Part shown: piece after piece, positions 1-9,876 of the stretch
How the letters are laid out: every line of letters starts with the position of its first letter
Position numbering within the stretch: position 1 is the stretch's first letter
Assembly: GCA_000729835.1 (NCBI GenBank)
Contig: JFHB01000034.1
Coordinates: 62,001-126,000, forward strand
DNA: 64,000 nt
Direction of reading: 5' to 3'
Source of the DNA: Atkinsonella hypoxylon
Taxonomy: Eukaryota; Ascomycota; Sordariomycetes; Hypocreales; Clavicipitaceae
Program-made: the position numbers and the translations under genes
The notes under the pieces: model-generated
What the model saw: only the letters and a program-made list of their open reading frames with translations
The model's database searches: none
What the model was told of the DNA's origin: nothing

Positions 1-539
1 CAGGTCAAGATAATCCTTCTCTTGGAAAAGAGAAGCGGGCATCTGCGCGATCATGTCGATGCTTAGGCCCGATTGGGACTTTGTCATTGTTCTCAGGACG
101 TAGCTCCCGACGACGTTACATTGTGAAGGTTTGGCGTATGCGATCTGGTATGGCGATTCTTTGGTCGGTTTAGGATCTGGGTAGGGCACGATTATGCGAT
201 GTCTTTTCTCGAACTTGCTCGTCGCCTCAGCAATCTGGTTAAATCATAAGTATTGACAAATAAGTGCCGAGGCAGCTGGCCTAAATTACACACCGGGAGA
301 GGGCCATGCGGTTCGATTGACTCCACAATAGACTTTAGACGGAAGAGCTGGTCATCTACATCTCTTAAGGTCTTGTCGTAATCAAGTTTTGCCTCCTTCA
401 GCAGCTCATCAGTTTGGAGGACAAAGGTACTGGCTGTTGAAACTTGCGCGGTGGTGCGAGACTCAAAGTCAATGAGATTCTCATGTCGCAGACCGCCGCC
501 TACATGATCAATTTTTCGGCGTTTCGGTCCTGGATTCAT
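1..539 (-). CDS. UTP22: U3 snoRNP protein Utp22 (Nrap family), 5' part; cut by window edge
   Basis: Utp22/Nrap is a component of the small-subunit processome in the nucleolus; with Rrp7 and casein kinase 2 it forms the UTP-C subcomplex needed for 18S rRNA maturation. Exon 1 runs 539 to 294 from an ATG at 539; a 59-bp intron (293-235, GTGTGT..CAG) is followed by exon 2 from 234 down to the window edge. The join is in phase 0 and reads EPHGPLP then IAEATSKFEKRHRI. Family hallmarks are the N-terminal DELLKEAKLDYDKTL helix, the PYPDPKPTKESPYQIAYAKP stretch, NVVGSY and the FQEKDYL motif near the edge. About 160 of roughly 1,100 family residues are present; the rest lies to the left of the window. 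A basic KRRK stretch near the N terminus could be a nuclear signal. Homology is recognised by wording, not by a search. Confidence 0.85.
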
Positions 540-757
540 GACGTATTGATGATCAGGAAATGTGTGCGAAGCAATCGTTGAATCTTACAATTGCAGTTGA
601 CTGGCATTTGAACGTGGAAATTTTTTTTGTTCGGAGGTTCTTGGGAAGCTACATCGCCAGGGTGCTGCGGGGCGATAAGCCGATAAGCAAATGACTTTTC
701 TTGTTTTGTGGAGACTTAACAGGCCACGCGGATGAGACATCGGATCCATTGGGTGTA

Positions 758-1141
758 CAGTAAATCTCAGGTCCAGACCATGTGTGCATTGGTCCAGAGT
801 GGAGCCAGAGCGGGTGTAGATTTAGGCAGAATGGCATATGCTAAGCACACAGTATTAATTTCTAAGCAAGAGATCTAGAGTCTATAGAGCGCGCATTTTT
901 ATAGCACTATAAGCCTAGATATTAGTGCACTATACCACTAGATATTAGTCACTATACTACTATATATTAGTGTATATACCACTAAATATAAAAATGTTAA
1001 TTCGCACTAATACACTGTGCATTCTGCATATGCTAGGTATATGCCCAGTATTTGCTAAATGCTTCACCGCCTGCGAAAAATACACCCTTTTTGGCTCCAC
1101 TCTGGACCAATGCACACATGGTCTAGACCTGAGATTTACTG
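758..1141. mobile_element. MITE-like element with 51-bp terminal inverted repeats
   Basis: The arms at 758-808 and 1091-1141 are reverse complements differing at two positions (one internal C/T change and the last base). They begin CAGTAAATCTCAGGT and end with its complement. Inverted similarity continues inward with gaps to about 860 on the left and 1000 on the right. The 384-bp unit has no coding capacity and an AT-rich core. No clear target-site duplication is visible. The CAGT..ACTG ends resemble Tc1/mariner-type non-autonomous elements, but the superfamily is not established. Confidence 0.7.
901..990. repeat. Imperfect tandem repeat (about 22 bp unit) in the MITE-like core
   Basis: Three to four degenerate copies built around ACTAGATATTAGT followed by CACTATACC. 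They lie between the inverted arms and are AT-rich. Confidence 0.6.
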
Positions 1142-1758
1142 GAACCCGTTACAAGAGCCAGCCACGGCTCGTTGCCGGCATGCCAGTCTTCATTCAGCTC
1201 ACACGTGAATACTATTGCACCGCATACAATATTGGATATTGAATATCTATAAAACCCTCTCATACCATCGTACTTACAGTGAAGTACTATCTGAGTGAGT
1301 CTGGCATGTTGATGATAGTTTCGTCTTCTCACTTCTCAAGCATCAAGCATCATGCATCAGGCATGGGCACGCAGTGCCTTTTTTCAAAAGCTCCAGTCCA
1401 GTCACGTGCGGTGCTCTGCCGCGGAACGGAACCGCTATCCGATGGGACGAGCCAATTGCCGACGCTGCATCCGATGGAGCTCGTCGGCTCGGCCATTTGC
1501 GGCTCAAAAAGCTATTAGCGATGATTCACCTACACTGTCGCATTCAAATGCCCGATCCGAGTCGGTCAATATTTGTATCCATCTTTCTTGTGCTGCCTAG
1601 AATATTCAGAACAGAACTATTTTCTGTCTACGCTCGACATCAGTCGACACAATCAAAGCTAAAGCGAACATCGGCCGGAGAGATTGTACACCGCTGAGTG
1701 ATACAAAAGCTCCCCAAACATTCATTGATTTTTCAGCCAGTCAAGTTCAGTCCTCACA

Positions 1759-3484
1759 ATGCCTTCCGCCGCTTTTCGTATGCAAACTCTCCGGACTATC
1801 GCACGTCATGGAACCAACGTGAGCATTACCTGCTTTCGCGCAATTGTGAATTTCAACAGCATCAGCTAATGTAGCTTGTCGCTCAGCCCTTCCCGGTGCT
1901 ATCAAGGTCTTTCTCGGTGTCTCTGCGGCGGGCTAAGATCAACAAGGTCTTCCCCTCAGCTGCGGAGGCTCTCAAGGACATGAAGCCCGACTCAACACTT
2001 TTGTGCGGCGGCTTCGGTCTCTGTGGTGTTCCCGACACGTTAATCGATGAGATTCTCACCAAGCCCGAAATCAAAGGGCTCACGGCTGTTTCCAACAACG
2101 CTGGAACTGACAACTCCGGTCTTGGAAAGCTTCTCAGGACGAAGCAAGTCAAGAAGATGATTGCCAGTTACATCGGTGAAAACAAAACCTTTGAAAGCAT
2201 GTACCTCACCGGCGAGGTCGAATTGGAGCTCACCCCGCAAGGCACATTGGCAGAACGATGTGCCGCAGGTGGTAAGGGTATTCCTGCTTTCTACACACCG
2301 GCTGCCTTTGGCACCGTAGTTCAGACCGGCGATCTGCCACTCAAGAACAAGGCCGATGGCACTCCTGATAAATTTTCGTATCCCAAGGATGTCAAGGTTT
2401 TCAATGGCAAGTCCTACCTGCTCGAGCATGCCATTGACGGTGATTATGCTTTTGTCAAGGCATACAAAGCAGACAAACTTGGCAACTGTCAATTCCGACT
2501 TGCTGCTCATAACTTCAACGGTGCTATGGGCCGCAATGCCAAGATGACCATTGTTGAAGCTGAACATATTGTCGAGCCAGGAGAGATTCCTCCCGAGGCG
2601 GTGCATTTGCCTGGTATCTACGTTAAGCGTGTCATCCAGAGCACAAGCAAGAAAAATATTGAGAAATTCACATTTGCGAAAGAAGACGGCGATGCTGATG
2701 CCAAGGCCGCGCTAGGTACTGGCGACACGGCCGCTAAGCGGGAGCGCATCGTCAAGCGAGCGGCTAAGGAATTCAAGAATGGCATGTACGCTAATCTAGG
2801 TATCGGTATGCCTATGCTCGCACCGGGATTCGTGGGACCTGATGTGGAGGTGCAACTTCAGTCCGAGAATGGAATTCTTGGTCTCGGTCCGTATCCCAAG
2901 AAGGGCAGCGAGGATGCTGACCTGATCAACGCTGGGAAGGAAACTGTCACCTTAAATCGCGGTGCTGCAGTCTTTGGAAGCGAAGAGAGTTTCGGCATGA
3001 TTCGCAGTGGCCGAATCAATTTGACCATCTTGGGGGGCATGCAGGTCAGCGCAACCGGTGATCTCGCCAATTGGATGTTACCCGGCAAGGTCAAGGGCTT
3101 CGGCGGTGCCATGGACCTTGTCAGCAACCCTTCCAAGACCAAGGTAGTTGTCACAATGGAACACACGGACAAGAAGGGAAACCCCAAGATTGTCAAGCAG
3201 TGTGCTTTTCCGCTTACCGGAAGAGCCTGTGTGTCCAGGATCATCACTGAGCTAGTAAGTCTGATTTTCCGTTTCAGTCCTATCCCTCATTGGGCGACAG
3301 ATTGCCTATTGGCAAGAATGTCGAGATGATTAATGTGATTCGCTCTTTGTAGGGTGTATTCGACGTCGATTTCGCACATGGCCTCACTCTTGTCGAGATT
3401 GCCGATGGTATCACTGTCGACGAGATTAAGAGCAAAACGGATGCTCCCTTCACCGTTGCCGAAGACCTCAAACCAATGCTATGA
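1759..3484 (+). CDS. Succinyl-CoA:3-ketoacid CoA-transferase, mitochondrial (SCOT)
   Basis: Transfers CoA from succinyl-CoA to acetoacetate or related short acids in the mitochondrial matrix. Exons are 1759-1818, 1887-3254 and 3353-3484, giving 519 aa, the usual length for the fused two-domain enzyme. The first acceptor could instead be the TAG at 1872-1874, which keeps frame and adds four residues. The N terminus (MPSAAFRMQTLRTIARHGTN, then an SRSFSVSLRRAK stretch) is a basic, serine-rich mitochondrial presequence. Domain A contains CGGFGLCGVPDTLI near residue 60. The catalytic glutamate lies in SENGILGLGP at about residue 347. The C terminus, IITELGVFDVDFAHG.., needs the second intron to be removed. 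The class I CoA-transferase family is certain; acetoacetate as substrate follows from the eukaryotic SCOT subfamily. An AATAAA-like signal lies near 3560. Confidence 0.93.
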
Positions 3485-4229
3485 ACAAAGATGGAAAAGG
3501 ATGAACAACAATGACAAAAAAAGGAAAAAAAATACTCATGAAGGAAGTAACGACTATATAATAAAGGCATTTCATAACACATTTATAAATTTAGAGTCAG
3601 AAGAGAGGTTCAAGGCGTTTTTGCCTCATGCTGCAAGGTGACGGGAATTGTGGGTCAGTGGGATGTCTATTTGGTTAAATATGAAGCCTGAATATATCTG
3701 GTATATGAACGAATACGCCTTCGATTTCTCTTAAAACGAGAGAAGCTGACAAAAGATGAAGCCACTGCGCCGATCATTCTATTGCTGAGATGGTCATTCA
3801 AGTATGCTGTCTTGTTTTGTATTGGGTGGTATCAAGTCTAACTGGACAAAGTATATGTTAGAAACGCAGGATGTAAAGTATTTTTTAAATTAGTATTTCT
3901 CTATCTTGTTGGGGCTGAATTCTGCTGCTACAAATAAATAAAAGTAATTTCGCGCTAGATTCACAGCTTGCGCTTTGTCGCGAACAGTAGATGCCTTGAG
4001 CTACCTACCAGTACCTAAGTAGAAATACCTACCTAGGTGACGGCTGAGGTACCTTCGTGTCGCAACTCCCAGTACGGAATACCAGACAACATTGAACTCT
4101 TCTATTCTCCACAGTTTGCGCTGTTGTGCTAATTCGTATCATCCCCTCGCTTGGACTTGCTTGTCGCTTCACAGTGTGCTTCAATCGCCACATCGATTGG
4201 CCCATGTTGCCTTGCCCCGTATCCTGGCT
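3485..4229. other. Intergenic: 3' region of SCOT and promoter of the F-box-like gene
   Basis: Holds a possible polyadenylation signal near 3560. Dispersed TACCTA/TAGGTA motifs lie at about 4003-4050, just before the next gene. A leader containing short upstream ORFs may precede the chosen ATG at 4230. No other gene seen. Confidence 0.5.
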
Positions 4230-5763
4230 ATGTTTGACGAGTCTTCAGGTCAAGTCTATCGAGAATGGACGATACCGCGTCAAAGCCTTCGCGTCCGCGG
4301 CAGTGACCAAGACTGGTCGCGCAAAAGACAGGACCTTCGGTTTAACCCAAAGGGAACCAAAGGACCGCGTTCTCTGATTGATATGGCAACATATGTTGTT
4401 GCCGACAACGTCGGGGTCATGTCCGAAGAGCTCCTTGATGCCCTTCCAGACAGACTCTTGTGGCGTATTTGGAACTTCCTCCAACAAATGAGGTGCGTAC
4501 AAACATATGCACGCCGCTGCCTTTCTTAAGCTTTCGAGTTCGGGCGCATGATGATTGACTGTCAATGTTGTGTCTAACACAAGTCGTAGTAGAGGGATCT
4601 GCTTGCACGCTTGGAAGCTGTTCTCCAAGGTTCTAGTGGCCCGCGATGAGCCCAGAGCCCTCGATCTTTATTGGTTTAGGCAACAAATCTGTTGCCCGAC
4701 TGATGAACTGCAAGTTTATACGCGGCCTTTGCTGTCCTCAACCACGGACTTCCTCTCGCACTTGGTTATAAGCGGGGGCTGCCAGTTTAGCACAAGTGAA
4801 TTACTCTGCCTGACTGAGTTGAAGAATCTCGGAGTGTTGGAACTCATACAGCCAGCGGATGAGTTACATACTCAGTTCTCGGGGGTGAATGACAGACTTG
4901 TTCGTGGCTGGACAGAAGCCGATAATGCGTTCCCACTGCTGAGAGTTTTACGCATCTGGGTGGATAAAGACATCACGCAAGATTCACTTCGATGGGTTTC
5001 GAAATTCCATTCACTCTCGCTGTACGACGTCAAGGCATCTAGGAATGGCTGGAAAAGTCATCGTACCTATGCCTTGGAAAACGGTTGGCAAGCAGCCAGG
5101 CCAATTGCCGGCATTGAAGACTCACTTCTAGGGTATTTGATGCTATTTGCACCGGTTGAGCAAATACCACGCAATGGCCTTGAAGATCTGGCAAGAAGAG
5201 TAGATGCGGATTTGACTTCGCTTTGCAGCAACTCTCGCTGCTCCGTCAAGTTCGTGGCTAGCCGTCGTGCCCCGCCACTTCTAAACTATCTGACGGACAC
5301 TGCGAAGGCCTATATGCCAACTCGGGATATCGGTTCTGCTATAAGAGAAGCAGTGTCTTGCCATGGACCACTATTCGAAGCATGGGCTTTCTGGCTCTAC
5401 TCGTGTATCGGTCAAGTTAGCGGTGATCTAGACTTGTATTCTGTTGGACTGAAGATTGATGAACAAGCAGTGGTAGGACCATTTGTTTTGCCATCAAAGC
5501 CCATGGTCAGTCTTTTTCTCGGTCGTGGGCGTGGTGGGATCACCAATACGCCTTCGTACGTCACCAGAGGCCTGTCTAAAATAAAGCACCTGATCTTCAC
5601 TCGGCATGGAACGCCGACGAAGAAGGGCCTTTGCGAGCCATCGCCAAGTCAAGAGGCTTCGGGAATCACAGCCGATCATGTGTCGACTGACAGGCAAGCT
5701 TCGACATTGCGGCGTAGTAAAAGACAGAGGCTAAATGACATACTCCAGTCCCTCACTCATTAA
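4230..5763 (+). CDS. Conserved fungal protein of unknown function, F-box-like
   Basis: Not assigned to a named family. Exons 4230-4492 and 4590-5763 are joined across a 97-bp intron with a CTAAC branch site, giving 478 aa. The N terminus is REWTIPRQSLRVRGSDQDW, followed by a short helix-rich segment (SEELLDALPDRLLWRIWNFLQQ, about residues 62-88) resembling an F-box: leucine-rich with LPDRLLWRIW. The intron follows it, and the next exon resumes with RGICLHAWKLFSKVL. The middle has regularly spaced leucines (LLCLTELKNLGVLELIQ, FPLLRVLRIWV) like degenerate leucine-rich repeats. The basic C terminus, RRSKRQRLNDILQSL, could be a nuclear signal. The wording looks conserved among Sordariomycetes, but this is inference; an SCF substrate-receptor role would be a guess. 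The start was chosen as the ATG directly before the conserved REW segment. Confidence 0.75.
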
Positions 5764-6125
5764 CCCAACAATCAAAGTCGATTATAAAGTTTTTTTCTTG
5801 TCCAAGCACGCCCAAAGGAATGACTAGATACATACTTCCGATATCTGCGTGCCACAAACTTGTTCCTAGGTTTAGCACTGCGTGCAGCCCTGCGAAGGGT
5901 GCGTGGCTTACATGTGGACTCTTGACGAAGGTTCAGCTTTAAAACGCTTTTTCAGAGTCTATCGAGTCTGACGGAAGTGGCCTGAAGTGTTATTTAAGAA
6001 TGTCGTGCACATTCATTCATGGGCTCTAGAGCACTCCATCTCTTCCATCTGAATTGAAATTTCACTCCGTCTTGCTCTCTTATCGTTTGAATCTTAACCA
6101 GAACGTACTTTAACCCATCTTGAAA
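5764..6125. other. Intergenic, promoter of the 155-aa gene
   Basis: About 360 bp between two same-strand genes. Nothing specific seen apart from presumed terminator and promoter sequence. Confidence 0.4.
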
Positions 6126-6709
6126 ATGTCGAGCCATTTGGCCTGTCTTACCCAGGGATCGACCTTGGGTTATACTACAGTAAGTGAAGAGCAATATGCT
6201 TTCCCTTCCCCTCTTCTTACTGTCTCTCCCTCCTCCTCTTTCTTCCTTCTTCTCTTTCTTCCAGCAGAATTCACGCAGCATCTAACTCTCAACAGTTGCC
6301 TAGCGATGATGGATCATGTGACGAGTATCCGCAAGATGCAAGTCGAGGTCCTCGAGGAATTCGAAAAGTCCTTCACAAAGCCGCAAGAAATGTTCGTGAC
6401 CGACTTCGCTCATCTCAAGAGCCACCAACTATGGTCGTCTGGGCCAAACATCGGGAACCCTGGTTGACCTCACCTTCAAATGTGCATAGGCTGCTGCAAC
6501 AGACAGCAATTGAATACTATAATGCTTGCCGGCCTCGAGGCTTACGACGAGTCCTCAAAGGAGGATCTCGGTACTTCAATCGCCGGATTGTGGTTATTTA
6601 TCGGGACGAAATTGTTAGAATTCCAGCTCCGCCAGCTCCTCCCCATCGTTCTATCTCCAAAGTAGTCGGAGATATTGTACATGCAAGACGAGAGAAGGTG
6701 ATGGGTTGA
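6126..6709 (+). CDS. Small basic protein of unknown function (155 aa)
   Basis: Not recognised. Exon 1 (6126-6179) encodes MSSHLACLTQGSTLGYTT. A 116-bp intron (6180-6295) has a GTAAGT donor, a long pyrimidine tract, a CTAAC branch site 13 bases before the acceptor, and a CAG end. Exon 2 (6296-6709) continues in phase 0 with LPSDDGSCDEYPQDASRGPRG. The protein is arginine-rich (for example KVLHKAARNVRDRLRSSQEPP and CRPRGLRRVLKGGSRYFNRR) and has no signal peptide or membrane segment. Textbook intron signals plus an in-frame join argue for a real gene; lack of a recognisable family argues for a lineage-restricted one. The alternative is an untranslated transcript or chance ORF. Confidence 0.5.
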
Positions 6710-8148
6710 GCTGTGACAGGATGCATAACAATGTAAAATAATTCGATGCCAGAAAGTCTGCAAGGTTGCCCTGGCGAATTGACAATATTGTTGAACCGGA
6801 CCGTTAATCTAACAATGACCGAAAGAGTGAAATGCAACTACTCCGTACGTAGTGTAATCAATGGCGTGTGTAACATCTCAATCAGTATTTCACATGTCTT
6901 GGTTGAGAAGTCGCAGGCATGATGATAAACCACTGCCTTTACGACCTACAACAGGATTCGCCCATTATAGCCAAATCCTACCGAGTGCCACCCTCATCAA
7001 TTGCCGTGAAGTGCTTGACGAGCATGGCTATAAATAGCCTCTACGCTCCGACTACATGTAGAAAGTCGATGTCACCAATATGGTCGTGAGATGATGTACC
7101 CCACAGCTACAGTAAGTAGCACGGGTTCCCGCCCCAATCCATGGCCTTCAATGGCAACGAGGAATTGCCACGATCATGTGGTACTCATATCAAAATCACC
7201 ACACACAGCTCGACATGCTTTATTGAGCACAGAGTCAGTCCTGTGTGATAGATAGCAGCACGCGTACTTTGTGATGCCCAAACAGTGGGCTTCTCAAAGG
7301 GTTTCATGTGCCGTCGGTTGAAAATTTTTATCTGAGCCACGAGCACCGAAGCGCATGCAGGACAGATGGTAAGATCGACGGTTGAGCATCCATCTTTCCT
7401 CCAGTTTCCCCTCCGGTCGCATCCATGAAAGTGAAAGCCAGAGTGAATATGAAGGATTAGTTTTTTCTAGTAGGTTGAAGAGAAGAGAAAAAGAAGAAAA
7501 AAGGCAAGCGCCAAATGCTGCCGTGCGATATTTGAGAAGGCAGGAAAGTGGGTCGGGAAGAAAGATGAGCCAGATCCGTGGGCGGCTTGGCGACTTCTGC
7601 TGTTGGGTGGTTGTGGGGCGGATGTTTCCGCCGGGCTGGACATTGAGCCAGGAAGCAATGAGCGTCAACTACGGAATACCTACTGCAGCATTGGGCTGAC
7701 AGCGCAGAAGAAGTAGATATGATTGGGGCATCTCCTTTGGTTCATTGGCATTGAGTGGCTTTTGGAGCGTGCACGCGCAGGTACCCAAATCATGGGTAAA
7801 TTTGTAAATTTGCTGCAAGAATCCGCAACCGCCTGGGGAATTGCTTTCCTGCCCTTCTGCTTGGTACATTGAATTAGTATAGTAAAGCGTACGGAGTAAG
7901 CATTAACTAATCCGCGCATGGACACGCGTGCCAGCAAAGTACCCCGCTACCCCGCCTCAACCGCCACCGAACACTTACTTCTGGCTTCCTCTGCTGTTCA
8001 TTGTGAAACAGTCTCCAAGCCGACACCAACCTAACAGCTTGGATTTTCGGGCCTTACAGCTTGCGAACCGTCACGAAGCTTGCTTTCCACGGTTTGGCGC
8101 ATCATTTCAATCAGAAGCGTCTTAAAAACTCTACCAAACAAGCACGAT
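6710..8148. other. Intergenic, 1.4 kb
   Basis: Short overlapping ORFs on both strands but none with convincing composition. One TACGGAGTA motif lies near 7889. The last 200 bp is pyrimidine-rich and probably holds the promoter and leader of the PDAP1-type gene. Confidence 0.45.
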
Positions 8149-9096
8149 ATGGCAGGTGGTCCAGCATCGAGCGCTCGTGGTCGCGCCGGAAAATTTAACA
8201 AACCATCAAGAGGCGGTACGTTAATGCGTTCAGAGGACTAACTAGGTCTTGCACAACCACTCCTTCGCCTACCATCAGAATGGAAATAAACTCCACGATT
8301 ATTTTCACTGATATTTCTTTTCCTATACAGGTGGCAAGAAGTTCTCCCGTTCATTACAGCCTGTTGACGCCGACGGAAATCAAATCAGCATGTGGGCGGC
8401 TGACGCCGCAGGAGATCGATCCGAGGAGGAAGAAGAGGATTCTGAGGCGGAGGAGTCTGAAGAAGATAGTGATGGTGATGGCGCCTCCAAAGCCACGCCT
8501 GCGGCTGAGAATCGCGAGGATCGCAAGGCTCTAAAGAAAGCTCGTAAAGAGGCCGCCATTGCCAAACAAAAGACCCGGACTATTGAAGTCGGCGATTTAC
8601 CTTCCAGTGATGATGAAAGCGACGGCGGCATGCCTGCCAATCCCAATCACTCAAAGGCCGCTCGAAAACAGGTCAACAAGGACATCGACGACCTAGCTGA
8701 CGGCGTCAATAACATGACTGCACCTGGAAACCGTAAAGACCGAGAGGCCATGGAAGCCGCGGCGGCGAAAGATAGGGACATGAAGCTGCAGGCAGAGGGC
8801 AAGACGGATCAGGCTCAAGCTGATTTAGCCCGTCTGAAGCTCATTCGGGAGCAGCGTGCAGCTGATGCTGCCAGAAGACAGGTTAGAACCAAACATTGCC
8901 CTGAAACAGATGTTGCACGCTTCATTGGGCCCTATTTCATAGTAGTTTTCGGTCAACTGCTAACATTGGTTGTGTGTGACAGGCTGAGAAGGAGGAGAAA
9001 GAAGAGCTAGAAAAGGCTCGCAAAGCCGAGATCGAGGCAAGGGAAGCCAAAAAGCGCGAGGCTGCTGCCGGACAGAAGAAGGGCAAGAAGAAATGA
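8149..9096 (+). CDS. PDAP1/PP28 family protein (28-kDa heat- and acid-stable phosphoprotein)
   Basis: Homologue of animal PDAP1 (PAP1), a casein kinase substrate whose molecular role is poorly defined; the fungal proteins are uncharacterised. Exons are 8149-8215, 8331-8881 and 8983-9096 (243 aa); the introns are 115 and 101 bp, the second with a GCTAAC branch site. The N terminus is Gly/Arg/Lys-rich (RGRAGKFNKPSRGGGKKFS), as in the family. An acidic Ser/Glu tract follows (EEEEEDSEAEESEEDSDGD, about residues 54-72), a typical CK2 target region. The PP28 core spans about residues 80-215, with NPNHSKAARKQ and DLARLKLIREQRAADAARRQ. The C terminus is Lys-rich (KKGKKK). A helical, highly charged, probably largely disordered protein. 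Confidence 0.87.
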
Positions 9097-9876
9097 CACC
9101 TCTAGACACGGAGTTGGTATTCATAGATCGATGGTCTCCTGATTTGACGGATCAGGCCCTCGGAAATATACCACATTTTTTACGTCTCAACTCGGTGCAG
9201 CTGCTTGTAATGAGCGCAAGTCTCTCTTGTTTCTCTTTTCAATTTTTAAATGCACCCCAAATTTAACGATACTGAATCTCCTACAGCTCTGTCTATACTG
9301 TCATTCAGCAAACTGGCGCAGCTCGATAACTACCTTTGATAGGTAGGCCACTGCAAAATGATAGAATTAAGGCGAGGATTCCCATGTAAGAGACAAGCAA
9401 CCGAAACACAATCATGGCAATCCGAAGCTTGTTCGGTTCCAATAAGAACATCATTTGCTCTGGAACCTCTTCGAGATACTTTGGGCTTTCTAATTCTTTG
9501 GTTTCTCATTGACGAGTGTCTGAGCTGCGTTAAGTTGGGGACCCACATTTGGCCAGCAGCACCAATGGTCATGGTCCAACAGACAAGAATTAGGTGACCC
9601 GTAGCCGAAAAAGTGCAAAGGCTTGAGTGGAGAGGTTCAACTGAAGGAAAAAAAAAAAACCCAGAGCCACCGAAAAAAAAAAAAGGTGGTCGACCGCCTT
9701 CACCTGCAGCATATTTTCGTTTTGCCTCTTTCCTTTGTCAGCTCCTTATTGTGCCTTTAAGAGCCCGCCGATGCTCGGATTCTTTGTTTCGCATTCTTCA
9801 GCGCTTCAACTTATCGTACTTGCGTCAGCGCAATTTGTGTGATTGTGTCTTCTCTGGGGTTTGACGCAAGAGAGCA
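9097..9876. other. Intergenic, promoter of RRP14
   Basis: 780 bp between same-strand genes. Two A-runs sit near 9648-9659 and 9674-9684, about 200 bp upstream of the RRP14 start. No gene seen; the short ORFs are not credible. Confidence 0.45.

Larger units (their letters stand above)
540..1758. other. Divergent intergenic region between UTP22 and the CoA-transferase
   Basis: About 1.2 kb that should hold the promoters of both flanking genes. Its middle is occupied by a MITE-like inverted-repeat element (758-1141), listed separately. The ORFs here are short, overlapping and partly generated by the inverted repeat. I see no further gene. Confidence 0.6.
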
